Assembly: GCF_009380215.1 (NCBI RefSeq)
Contig: NZ_WHUG01000016.1
Coordinates: 100,065 to 164,064, forward strand
DNA from: Rugamonas aquatica
GTDB taxonomy: Bacteria; Pseudomonadota; Gammaproteobacteria; Burkholderiales; Burkholderiaceae_D
Length of the DNA: 64,000 bases
Direction of reading: 5' to 3'
This document shows positions 50,512 to 59,014 of the stretch, in pieces. The position numbers and the translations under genes were made by a program. How positions within the stretch are numbered: position 1 is the first letter of the stretch; the number at the start of each line of letters is the position of its first letter. Under the pieces are notes generated by a model, which was given only the letters and a program-made list of their open reading frames with translations, was not told the origin of the DNA and did no database searches.

Positions 50512-52743
50512 TTATTTGGATGGCAGCAGCGTGACTGCGCCCTCAAGGCGAATATCGTCGGAGGCGCTGCCGACCATCAGCTTGAAGTCGCCGGCCTCCG
50601 CGCCCCAGACCAGCTGGTTGTTAAAGAACGACAGCAGCTCGCGGTCTATGGTGAAGCTCACGCGACGCTGTTCGCCAGGCAGCAGGTGGATTTTCTGGAA
50701 GCCCTTCAACTCCTTCACCGGCCGCACCACCGAGGCGACCAGATCTCGCAGGTACAGCTGCACGATCTCGGTGCCTGCGGCCTTGCCGGTGTTAGCCAGG
50801 TCGAACGACAGCGTGACCTGCTGCGACGGCGACATCGCCTTGCTGCTGATCGTCAGGCCGGAGTATTTGAAGTCGGTGTAGCTCAGGCCATGGCCGAAGG
50901 CGTAGCGCGGCGTGTTGACGGAATCGATGTAGGCCGATTTGTAGACCACGTTCTTCTCGTCGGTGACGGGACGGCCGGTGCTGTACTGAGCATAGGACAG
51001 CGGAATCTGGCCGACGCTGCGCGGGAAGGTGATCGGCAGCTTGCCGGACGGGTTGTAGTCGCCGAACAGCACATTGGCGACCGCGTTGCCGCCCTCGCTG
51101 CCGGGGAACCATGCGTAGACGATGGCGTCCGCCTGGCCGGCGATGGTATTGAACACCAGCGGGCGGCCGGCCAGCATCACCACCACGACCGGCTTGCCGG
51201 TCGCCTTCAGCGCCGCGAACAGTTGTTCCTGATGGCCGGGCAGCGTGATGTCGGTGCGCGACTTGGCTTCGCCGCTCAAGTCCCAGGTTTCGCCGACGAC
51301 CAGCACCACCACGTCCGCGCGGACGGCTGCGGCGACGGCGTCGGCAAAGCCGTCGGTGCCGGTGCAGCGGTTATCGCAAGCCTGAGCATAGCTGACCTCC
51401 GCCTTGCCGGCGTGGCTGCGGATGCCTTCGAGGATGCTGACCACGGGAGCGCGGTCGCCCTCCACCACCCAGCCGCCCTCAAGGTCGCGCTTCGCATCGG
51501 CCAGCGGGCCGATGACGGCGATCTTCTGCGCGGTGCGCGACAGCGGCAAAGTCTTGGCGGCATTCTTCAGCAGCACCAGCGATTTCTGCGCCACGTCCAA
51601 GGCGGCGGCGCGGTGCGACGGATCGGCCAGCACGGCCTTCTCGCGCTCGGCGACCGAGTAGCGGTATGGATCGTCGAACAGGCCCAGTTCGAATTTCTTG
51701 TACAGGATGCGGCTGACGGCATCGTCCAGCGTCTTCATTTTCACCTTGCCGGATTTGACGGCATCCTCAAGGTGCTTGATGTGGGCGTAGCTCTCCATGT
51801 CCATGTCGCTGCCGGCGTTGATGGCCTTGACCGACGCATCGGCCAGGTCGGCGGCATAGCCATGCGGGACCATCTCGCGCACCGAACCCCAGTCGCTGAC
51901 GACGAAGCCCTTGAAGTTCCAGCTGCCTTTCAGGATATCGCGCTGCAGGAACACATTGCCGGTGGCCGGTATGCCGTTCAGCGTGTTGAAGGAGTTCATG
52001 AAGGTCGCCGCGCCCGCATCCAGCGCAGCCTTGAACGGCGGCAGGTAGACTTCGAACAGCTGCTGATTGCTCATATCGACCGCGTTGTAGTCCCGGCCCG
52101 CCACGGCCGCACCGTAGGCGGCGAAGTGCTTGGCGGTGGCCATCACGGAATCGGTGGCGCCCAGCTGCTTGCCCTGGAAGCCGTGCACGCGCGCCCGGGC
52201 GATGGCAGAGCCGAGGAAGGTGTCCTCGCCCGCGCCTTCCATCACGCGGCCCCAGCGCGGATCGCGTGCGATGTCCACCATCGGTGCGAAGGTCCAGTGG
52301 ATGCCCGCCGCTGCCGCCTCGCGTGCGGCGATGTGGGCCGACTGTTCGATCGCCTCCATGTCCCACGACGCCGACTCGCCCAGCGGAACGGGGAACACGG
52401 TGTGGTAGCCGTGGATCACGTCCTGGCCGAACAGCAGCGGAATGTGCAGCCGCGATTGCAGCGCCAGCGCCTGGATCTCACGCGTGTCGGCAACGCCTTT
52501 GATGTTGAGCATGGAGCCGACCTTGCCGAGCCGGATATCGGCCAGCTTGGCGGCATAGTCGCTGCTGGTCGGACCGGTGAACAGGCGGCCGGATATCTGG
52601 TGCAGCTGGCCGACCTTCTCGGCCACCGTCATCTGCTTCATCAGCGCGGCGACCTTGCGTTCGATCTGCGCGTCCTGTGCGTGGGCCATCAACGGCAGCA
52701 GCAAGGCCGCTGCCAGGGCAAGTGTGGTCTTCTTCATGGTCAT
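50512..52743 (-). CDS. Secreted GH3 beta-glycosidase (BglX-like)
   Basis: A 743-residue glycoside hydrolase family 3 enzyme. It has a signal peptide (MKKTTLALAAALLLPLMAHAQ), a TIM-barrel domain (about 50-370) with KHFAAYGA and the nucleophile Asp in VVSDWGSV, an alpha/beta sandwich (about 400-600), and a C-terminal fibronectin III-like domain (about 650-735). It cleaves terminal beta-linked sugars, often glucose or xylose. The start at 52743 overlaps the GH2 stop (ATGA); MKKTT at 52737 is the alternative. Confidence 0.93.
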   Translation of the reverse strand: MTMKKTTLALAAALLLPLMAHAQDAQIERKVAALMKQMTVAEKVGQLHQISGRLFTGPTSSDYAAKLADIRLGKVGSMLNIKGVADTREIQALALQSRLHIPLLFGQDVIHGYHTVFPVPLGESASWDMEAIEQSAHIAAREAAAAGIHWTFAPMVDIARDPRWGRVMEGAGEDTFLGSAIARARVHGFQGKQLGATDSVMATAKHFAAYGAAVAGRDYNAVDMSNQQLFEVYLPPFKAALDAGAATFMNSFNTLNGIPATGNVFLQRDILKGSWNFKGFVVSDWGSVREMVPHGYAADLADASVKAINAGSDMDMESYAHIKHLEDAVKSGKVKMKTLDDAVSRILYKKFELGLFDDPYRYSVAEREKAVLADPSHRAAALDVAQKSLVLLKNAAKTLPLSRTAQKIAVIGPLADAKRDLEGGWVVEGDRAPVVSILEGIRSHAGKAEVSYAQACDNRCTGTDGFADAVAAAVRADVVVLVVGETWDLSGEAKSRTDITLPGHQEQLFAALKATGKPVVVVMLAGRPLVFNTIAGQADAIVYAWFPGSEGGNAVANVLFGDYNPSGKLPITFPRSVGQIPLSYAQYSTGRPVTDEKNVVYKSAYIDSVNTPRYAFGHGLSYTDFKYSGLTISSKAMSPSQQVTLSFDLANTGKAAGTEIVQLYLRDLVASVVRPVKELKGFQKIHLLPGEQRRVSFTIDRELLSFFNNQLVWGAEAGDFKLMVGSASDDIRLEGAVTLLPSK

Positions 52744-54650
52744 TTGTACTGCTGCTGTTTTTGGTCGTAGTAAGCCTTCATCGTGTAGAAGGCCAGCTTC
52801 TTCTTGCCTGTCTCCGAGATCAGGCCCTTGCGGTTCCAGAAGTCCTGATAGTACGGATGCGGGCGGCGTGGCGAGCGGAAATCGGTCAACACCCACGGCG
52901 TCATGCCGCGCAGGCCTGGGATAGCGTCCAGCAGCTTGAACTGGTTTTTGTACAGCAGGTCCTGATACTCCTCGCTCCAGCGGGTGTCGTCATCCGCGTG
53001 CAGGCCGCCCAACGCGTCGGCGCCGAATTCGGTGATGATTACCGGCTTGTTGTAATTGACCTTGAAGGAGAACTTCATCATCTCCTTGTTGTTGGACCAG
53101 TACCAGCCCGCGTACTCGTTGAAGCTGGCGAGGTCGATCTTGTCGGCCAGCGGATCTTCCACCGTCACCTCGTCGCCCTTGCGGTGCACTTCCAGCGCGG
53201 CGCCGACCAGGCGTGTGCGGTCGAGCGAGCGCACGGTATCGGCCAGCTTGCCCATGAAGACATTGCGCGCCTCGCCGACCGGCGTCTCGTTGCCGATGGA
53301 CCAGATGATGACGCTGGCGCGGTTCCTGTCACGTGTTACCAGGTCCGTCAGCTGCTGGCTGGCGTTGGCGTAGACTTCCGGCTTCTCCCACGAGATGGTC
53401 CAGTACACCGGCACCTCGGCCCAGACCAGGATGCCCATCTCGTCGGCCAGCTTTATCATCTCCTCGCTGTGCGGATAGTGCGCCAGACGGACGTAGTTGC
53501 AGTTCATGTCCTTGGCCCATTGCAGCATCATCCGCATGTCGCCCTCGCCGCGCAGGCGGCCCGGTATCAATGGGTTTTCGTCGTGCAGCGAGATCCCGCG
53601 CAGGAACACCGACTTCCCGTTCAACAGCAAATCCTGTCCGCGTGTTTCGATGGTGCGGAAACCGATGCGGTCATTGAGCTTGTCGGTGGCGGCGGCGATG
53701 GTGACGGTGTACAGCTTGGGGTCTTCCGGCGACCAGTAGCGCATCTTGTTCTTCGCCAGCGGAATGCTGACCACAGCGCGGCCGTCGGCGCCGGTGTGCA
53801 CGGTGGCCTTGACACCCGCCTCGGGGATGGTGATGGTCACGTCCTGCGAGCGCTGCGCGCCGGTCATCTGCACATAGCCTTCGATGCGGCCCATGTCGCC
53901 CTTGGCCAGCTGGATCTGGTAGTCGGCGATGTAGGTGTCCGGCGTCTCGGCCAGCAGCACGTTGCGGGTGATGCCGCCGTAGTTCCACCAGTCGGTGTTC
54001 AGCGTCGGGATGTCGTCCTGATGGCGGCTGTTGTCGGCCTTGACGATGACCGTGTTCTGGCCGTTCAGCAGGCGGCCCGTCACTTCGAACTGGAACGGCG
54101 TGAAGCCGCCCTTGTGGCTGCCGACCTTCTTGCCGTTCAGGTAGACGTGGGCCTCGTAGTTGACGGCGCCGAAGTAGAGGAAGTAGAGCTTGCCGTCCTT
54201 GGGGGCGGCCTTGAACTGCTGGCGCATCCAGACCGTGCCTTCGTAGTTTTCCAGCTTGGCGTTCTGCGAATTCCAGTCGCCGGGTATGGCCAGCGTCGGC
54301 GAGCCGTCGAAGCTGTATTCGACGGATTCGGTTTTGTCCTTGGGTTTGCGGTCGTCGTAGAAGCCGCCGGAGCCGGTGGCCGATTGGTCGAACGGCTGAT
54401 GGCGATAGTTGTAGTAGCCCGCTTCGTAGGGATCGACGATGTAGTTCCATCGGCCGTCCAGCAGCAGGCGCGTGCGGCCATAGATATTGTGCAGCGTGGG
54501 CGGCTGCTTCGCCATCACAGCAGGTGCAGAGACGGGGTGGCCATCTGCGGCAGGAACCACCATCGCCTGGCCAGGGGCCTGGTCATCCTGCGCCCATGCC
54601 GCCGTCGCCAGACAACCCGATATCAACAAGAGCTTCAACACACTACGCAT
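52740..54650 (-). CDS. Secreted GH2 glycosidase (beta-glucuronidase/galactosidase-like)
   Basis: A 636-residue glycoside hydrolase family 2 enzyme. It has a signal peptide (MRSVLKLLLISGCLATAAWA), a sugar-binding jelly roll (about 60-240, with YEGTVWMRQQF and LNTDWWNYGGI), an immunoglobulin-like domain, and a TIM barrel. The acid/base is Glu455 (IGNETP) and the nucleophile is Glu541 (ITEFGAD). In a locus with a uronate dehydrogenase, beta-glucuronidase activity is favoured, but GH2 specificity cannot be read from motifs. Confidence 0.92.
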   Translation of the reverse strand: MRSVLKLLLISGCLATAAWAQDDQAPGQAMVVPAADGHPVSAPAVMAKQPPTLHNIYGRTRLLLDGRWNYIVDPYEAGYYNYRHQPFDQSATGSGGFYDDRKPKDKTESVEYSFDGSPTLAIPGDWNSQNAKLENYEGTVWMRQQFKAAPKDGKLYFLYFGAVNYEAHVYLNGKKVGSHKGGFTPFQFEVTGRLLNGQNTVIVKADNSRHQDDIPTLNTDWWNYGGITRNVLLAETPDTYIADYQIQLAKGDMGRIEGYVQMTGAQRSQDVTITIPEAGVKATVHTGADGRAVVSIPLAKNKMRYWSPEDPKLYTVTIAAATDKLNDRIGFRTIETRGQDLLLNGKSVFLRGISLHDENPLIPGRLRGEGDMRMMLQWAKDMNCNYVRLAHYPHSEEMIKLADEMGILVWAEVPVYWTISWEKPEVYANASQQLTDLVTRDRNRASVIIWSIGNETPVGEARNVFMGKLADTVRSLDRTRLVGAALEVHRKGDEVTVEDPLADKIDLASFNEYAGWYWSNNKEMMKFSFKVNYNKPVIITEFGADALGGLHADDDTRWSEEYQDLLYKNQFKLLDAIPGLRGMTPWVLTDFRSPRRPHPYYQDFWNRKGLISETGKKKLAFYTMKAYYDQKQQQYK

Positions 54651-54669
54651 TCAGGTCTCCAAGATTGTA

Positions 54670-55050
54670 TTAACTACTGAATTTGCCTTCGTATCCGGGC
54701 GGTGTCGCATCGATATGCAGCGTAAGGCGCAACGGGAGTTTGTCTAACGTCGGCGCCAGTTGCGCGTGCGCGGCGGCCAGCACGGCATCGCCGACCGCCT
54801 TCACCAGCGCATCGCTGCGGCCCGGCGTGATGCGCATGTTCATGTAGACGAAGGCGCGTCCCTGCTCGCCGTCCGCCACCGCGTACTGCGCGGCCGGATA
54901 GGCCAGCACGCGTGTGCCCAGCAGCGGGAACACCGGCGCGCCCTGGTCATCCTTCAGTGTCACCAGCGTGTGCGACAGCGTCTTGCATAGTTCACCGATG
55001 TCGGCGTGCGCGTCGAGATTCGCGGTGTATTCGATTTTTAAGTGCGGCAT
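54670..55050 (-). CDS. 5-carboxymethyl-2-hydroxymuconate isomerase-like tautomerase
   Basis: A 126-residue protein of the CHMI family (MIF/tautomerase superfamily). It starts MPHLKIEYTANL, with the catalytic Pro exposed after Met removal. Its relatives act in homoprotocatechuate breakdown. Here it sits between a lyase-like gene (seven bases) and GH2 (19 bases), with no aromatic pathway genes nearby. It may tautomerise an unsaturated or keto-uronate. That role is inference. Confidence 0.85.
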   Translation of the reverse strand: MPHLKIEYTANLDAHADIGELCKTLSHTLVTLKDDQGAPVFPLLGTRVLAYPAAQYAVADGEQGRAFVYMNMRITPGRSDALVKAVGDAVLAAAHAQLAPTLDKLPLRLTLHIDATPPGYEGKFSS

Positions 55051-55057
55051 GATGTCC

Positions 55058-56908
55058 TTAGTGGTACTTGATGGTCCACTTGATGGTCAGCGGTTCCTTC
55101 ATCGTCAGCTTGCCGGTGCCGCAAGTGACGATCGTCTTCATCGCACCATACGGCGCCATGTAGTCCTTGCTGCCGTTGGTCGGCGCCACCTGGCATTGCT
55201 GAAGGCCCGTCACGCTGTACTCGTTCACGTCACCCTTGGCGAAGGTGACGGTGCCGCCGTCGATGGAAGGCTGCTCCGAGAAGGATGCGAATTCCAGCGT
55301 GATCTTCTCCACTTCCTGCGTACCGACCGGCGTGTAGACGTCGTTGCGCGTCAGTTGGCCGTGCTCCAGCGTGTAGGTGGTTTGCAGCTTGATGCGGCCA
55401 TCCTTGACCGGCCCTTTCTTGCCCAGGCGGTCCAGCTCATCCTGGCGATAGCTGACGGTGTAGCGCTGGCCGGCCTGGCTGGTCTTGATGTCTTTGATCC
55501 ACGCTGTGCCGATCAGCTGCGTGCCGTCCGCCATGGTGAACTTGGGCAGCAGCTGCGGATGCGCGCTGCCGCTGTCGGCGATGCCGGACACGATGCCCGG
55601 CGCGAACGGCAGCGGGTAGTAAGGGCTGTTGTCATGCTGGCTGATGCCGCCGTTGATGATGTTCAGGCTGACGACGTGCTTACCATCGCGGAAAATGGTC
55701 AACGCGCGGTCGTACTCGCCCTGCGCGAAGGTGGTGGTGCTGAACTGCGGCCGCGTCCTGTCCAGCCACGCCTGCAGGTCGGCCTTGGGCGGCGCATCCT
55801 TCATGCCTGCCTTGTTCCAGGTATCGTTGGTGTAGATCAGCTGATGCAGCAGCGAGAAGTTCTCGCCCAGGATGCGGTGCTTGCCGCGATAGGCGTCGGT
55901 GCGGCGGCCCTTGCCCCACATGTCCAGCGAATGCATCGCCGGGTCGTACCAGAAGTCCATGTAGCGTGCGGCCACGCGCGACGAGAAGGCATATGCATAC
56001 TGCTTCTCTTCCGCCGTCAGCACGTCGAGGTAGGCGGACACGGACAGGATCTCGACCAGCGCCGTCTCGCCATACGGTCCGAGACTGCGGCCGAAGCTGA
56101 AGCCGTCGCCGGCGGTGTTGCTGACGTTGAGCGCGATGTCGGCCGCCTTGCGCAGCAAGCCTTTCAGCTCCGGCGTCGGTTGCAGGCCGGTCTCCAGGAA
56201 GCGCTCGCAGATCTCGGCGATCAGCAGGATGCTGTAGCGGTCGAAGCGCCCTTCGCCGTCGGTCTCGTCGGAGAAACCGAACTTGCCTGAGTACTTCTTG
56301 TAATGCGTGAGCATTTTGTCGAGCAGGATCTTGCTGCCGCTGTCGTCCTCCCAGCCCATCAGCATGCGCAGGCGCGCGATGCTGAACGCCACGCCGTAGT
56401 AGTTGGTCGGCAGGTTAATCAAGTCGTACTGCGGCACCGTGACGAAGGTGCGCCAGTCCAGCTGCTTGCGCAGCTTCTCCAGCGTGGCCGGGCTGACCGC
56501 CTGTTCCAGCAGGCCCGCTTCCTTCAGTTTGACCAGCGTACCGATGTAGTAGTAGATGCCCCAGGTGTGGTTGTCCATGCCGACCGTCATATCGGCGATG
56601 TCGCGGTAGTCGCGCAAGCGCTGCGGCAGCGCCGGATCGTCCTTGGCGCTGTTAAGCAGCACGTGGCCCAGGCCCGCCGCCACTTTCCCCGGCAGGAATT
56701 TGTCGCCCGCCTTGAACGGCGCGTAGCCGTCGATGACGATAGCTTCCTTTTCCGCCACCAGCTTCTTGAAGAAGTAGTCCAGCTGCTGATAGGCGTTGTC
56801 CTGCACGATGCGGTTCATCGGCGCGGTGGCGGCGGTTTGCGCCGCAGCGCCGCCGGCCAGCAGAGCGGCCAGCGCGATCGCGGACAGGCGGAATCGGTTC
56901 GAAATCAT
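55058..56908 (-). CDS. Secreted alpha/alpha-barrel plus beta-sandwich protein, probable polysaccharide lyase
   Basis: A 616-residue exported protein (signal peptide MISNRFRLSAIALAALLAGGAAAQ). Residues 30-340 are mainly helical with repeated aromatic motifs: MDNHTWGIYYYIG (Asn113, His114), LPTNYYGVAFSI, and FSFGRSLGPYGETA near 270. Residues 375-616 are beta-rich. The layout and the Asn/His/Tyr set resemble alpha/alpha-toroid polysaccharide lyases, but I cannot assign a family. It leads the operon with the tautomerase, GH2, GH3 and glucarate dehydratase, and has a LacI-type operator 32 bases upstream. It would make unsaturated oligo-uronates for GH105. Confidence 0.65.
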   Translation of the reverse strand: MISNRFRLSAIALAALLAGGAAAQTAATAPMNRIVQDNAYQQLDYFFKKLVAEKEAIVIDGYAPFKAGDKFLPGKVAAGLGHVLLNSAKDDPALPQRLRDYRDIADMTVGMDNHTWGIYYYIGTLVKLKEAGLLEQAVSPATLEKLRKQLDWRTFVTVPQYDLINLPTNYYGVAFSIARLRMLMGWEDDSGSKILLDKMLTHYKKYSGKFGFSDETDGEGRFDRYSILLIAEICERFLETGLQPTPELKGLLRKAADIALNVSNTAGDGFSFGRSLGPYGETALVEILSVSAYLDVLTAEEKQYAYAFSSRVAARYMDFWYDPAMHSLDMWGKGRRTDAYRGKHRILGENFSLLHQLIYTNDTWNKAGMKDAPPKADLQAWLDRTRPQFSTTTFAQGEYDRALTIFRDGKHVVSLNIINGGISQHDNSPYYPLPFAPGIVSGIADSGSAHPQLLPKFTMADGTQLIGTAWIKDIKTSQAGQRYTVSYRQDELDRLGKKGPVKDGRIKLQTTYTLEHGQLTRNDVYTPVGTQEVEKITLEFASFSEQPSIDGGTVTFAKGDVNEYSVTGLQQCQVAPTNGSKDYMAPYGAMKTIVTCGTGKLTMKEPLTIKWTIKYH

Positions 56909-56939
56909 GGGGCGGAGGTCTCGGGTTTGAATTATTTTG

Positions 56940-56952
56940 GAAAACGTTTAAC
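56940..56952. promoter_or_regulatory. LacI-type operator before the lyase operon
   Basis: GAAAACGTTTAAC has the CG-centred AAACGTTT palindrome typical of LacI-family sites. It shares the core AAACGTTTAA with the site at 58131-58142 and lies about 32 bases upstream of the lyase-like gene. Confidence 0.7.
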
Positions 56953-57004
56953 CGATGTTATGTGATTTTTCTGAAGACGTAAAGCTTCGCGTGAAAAAAT
57001 CGCT

Positions 57005-58000
57005 CTAGATGCTGCGGGCGGAGGTGGAGCCGCGCAGTATCACCTGCGGCTCGATCATGCTGAAGGCGGGAGCCGGCTTGCCTTCGATCTGCCCGATCAG
57101 CTGTTCCATCGCGGCCGCCCCCAGGCGCTCGCTTTGCAGGTCGACGGTGGTGAGCGGCGGCGAGGTGTAGGCGCCGAACTGGATGTTGTCGAAGCCGGCC
57201 ACCGAAATATCGGCAGGGAGGCAGAAGCCCAATGTCTGCGCGGCTTTCATGAAGCCCAGCGCCATCAGGTCGTTGTAGCAGATCAGCGCGTCGGGAGGTT
57301 CGGAGCCGAGCATGATGGACGAGCATACGCGCTCTCCTTCCAGCGCCGATGGCGCGGCCGCGTCATGCACGGCCAGCGGCAGTCCGTGCGCGGACAGGCA
57401 CTCGCGGATGCCGGCCAGGCGCTCTTCATCACGGCGCGATTTGGAAAAACCCAGGTAGGCGATCCTGCGGTGGCCCAGCGCGACCAGGTGACGCGTCAGC
57501 ATGCAGGCGCCCCGGTGATCGTCGCCCGCCACCCAGGGGATATCGTGGCCGGCCAGGCGGCCGAAGAACACCATCGGCTTCTCCAGCGCCACCATCCAGT
57601 CCATCTCCGATTCCGGTATGCGCGAGATGACGATCATGCCGTCCACGCGGCGGCTCAACGCCTCCAGCAGCGGGCGTTCGCGATCCGGGTTTTCCTCGGT
57701 ATCGACCAGCAGCAAGGTGTAGCCATGTTCCTGCGCCACGCGGTTGGCGCCCTTGACCACGCTGGTGAAGTGCGGATTGGCGACATCCAGCACCGACAGG
57801 CCGATGCTCTTGGTGCGGCCGGTAATCATCGACGCCGCCAGCGGATTGGAACGATAACCCAGGTCGGCGATAACCCGCGTGATGGTCGCCTCCACACCCG
57901 GCGAAAAACGCTGGGCGCCGTTGACGAACTTGGACACGGTGGCGGTCGAAACGCCTGCTGCTGCGGCCACATCGCGGATGGTGGGTATCGGTTTTTTCAT
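57005..58000 (-). CDS. LacI-family transcriptional regulator of the glycan locus
   Basis: A 331-residue regulator with an N-terminal LacI helix-turn-helix (TIRDVAAAAGVSTATVSKFV, residues 7-26) and a periplasmic-binding-like effector domain (ends LRGSTSARSI). It sits between the two divergent halves of the locus, with CG-centred palindromes in both promoter regions. The effector is likely a uronate or its breakdown product, which is inference. ATG at 58000 is chosen; a TTG lies four codons upstream. Confidence 0.93.
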   Translation of the reverse strand: MKKPIPTIRDVAAAAGVSTATVSKFVNGAQRFSPGVEATITRVIADLGYRSNPLAASMITGRTKSIGLSVLDVANPHFTSVVKGANRVAQEHGYTLLLVDTEENPDRERPLLEALSRRVDGMIVISRIPESEMDWMVALEKPMVFFGRLAGHDIPWVAGDDHRGACMLTRHLVALGHRRIAYLGFSKSRRDEERLAGIRECLSAHGLPLAVHDAAAPSALEGERVCSSIMLGSEPPDALICYNDLMALGFMKAAQTLGFCLPADISVAGFDNIQFGAYTSPPLTTVDLQSERLGAAAMEQLIGQIEGKPAPAFSMIEPQVILRGSTSARSI

Positions 58001-58089
58001 CAATCCAGTCAATCGGTTTTTATTTTAGTGTGCCATCCGCCTTGATCTTAGCACGCCAAATTCGCCACACACCATATCTACATTGATAC

Positions 58090-58142
58090 GAAAGCGATTG
58101 ACCACGAAAATAAATTCGATATACTTGCGATTAAACGTTTAA
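58090..58142. promoter_or_regulatory. Two LacI-type operators before uronate dehydrogenase
   Basis: GAAAGCGATTG (58090-58100) and the perfect palindrome TTAAACGTTTAA (58131-58142) lie 15-70 bases upstream of the uronate dehydrogenase start, 42 bases apart centre to centre (four helical turns). Both have the CG centre of LacI-family sites. Confidence 0.65.
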
Positions 58143-58156
58143 CTACAAAACATCAA

Positions 58157-58978
58157 ATGACCAATACTTCCAGCACAAAACCCTTCAAACGCCTCCTTCT
58201 GACCGGCGCCGGCGGCGGCTTGGGCACCATCCTGCGCGAACGCGCCAAGGCCTGGGCCGACGTGGTGCGCCTGAACGACGTCAAGGATCTCAGCCCTGCA
58301 CGCGAGGGCGAGGAGATCGTCATCGGCGACCTGGGCGACCGCGACTTCGTGCTGAATATGATGGAAGGCGTGGACGCCGTGCTGCACTTCGGCGGCATCT
58401 CGGTCGAAGACAAATTCGAACCGATCATGAACGCCAACATCCTCGGCCTGCACCACCTGTACGAGGCGGTGCACAAGTGCGGCGTCAAGCGCGTGATCTA
58501 CGCCAGCTCCAGCCACGTTGTGGGCTACTACGAAACCACGGAGCTGGTCGACGCCAGCATGCCGCTGCGGCCCGATGGTTTCTACGGCGTCTCGAAAGCC
58601 TTCGGCGAGGCGCTGTCGCGCTACTACTACGACCGCTTCGGCACCGAGACCGTCTGCCTGCGCATCGGCTCCTCCTTCCCGGAACCGAAGAACAGCCGCA
58701 TGATGATTACCTACCTGGCCTATGACGATCTGGTGGAGCTGATCCGATGCTCGCTGTTCACTCCGCGCGTGGGCCACACGATCACCTTCGGCACCTCGGA
58801 CAATCCAACCAAATGGTGGGACAACAAGCACGCCTCGCACCTGGGCTATGTGCCGAAGCACAGCTCCAGCCAGTTCGCCGGCAACTTCCCCGACAGCGCG
58901 GCCTACCCTGCGGCGGGCGATGCGCCCACCATCTACCAGGGCGGCCCGTTCGTCACCGCAGGACCGATGTACAAGTAA
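58157..58978 (+). CDS. udh: Uronate dehydrogenase (NAD-dependent)
   Basis: A 273-residue extended-SDR enzyme. It has the cofactor loop TGAGGGLG (16-23), Ser near 118 (YASSSHVVG), and Tyr143/Lys147 (YGVSK). SFPEPKNSRMM and DNKHASHLGY match Udh proteins that oxidise D-glucuronate or D-galacturonate to the aldarolactone. Divergent from the LacI gene and first of the udh-GH105-receptor set. Its product leads to glucarate, the substrate of the dehydratase at 49145. Confidence 0.92.
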   Translation: MTNTSSTKPFKRLLLTGAGGGLGTILRERAKAWADVVRLNDVKDLSPAREGEEIVIGDLGDRDFVLNMMEGVDAVLHFGGISVEDKFEPIMNANILGLHHLYEAVHKCGVKRVIYASSSHVVGYYETTELVDASMPLRPDGFYGVSKAFGEALSRYYYDRFGTETVCLRIGSSFPEPKNSRMMITYLAYDDLVELIRCSLFTPRVGHTITFGTSDNPTKWWDNKHASHLGYVPKHSSSQFAGNFPDSAAYPAAGDAPTIYQGGPFVTAGPMYK

Positions 58979-59014
58979 CGCAGCAACCTCCAAAAATATA
59001 AACGAGACGCCTAT

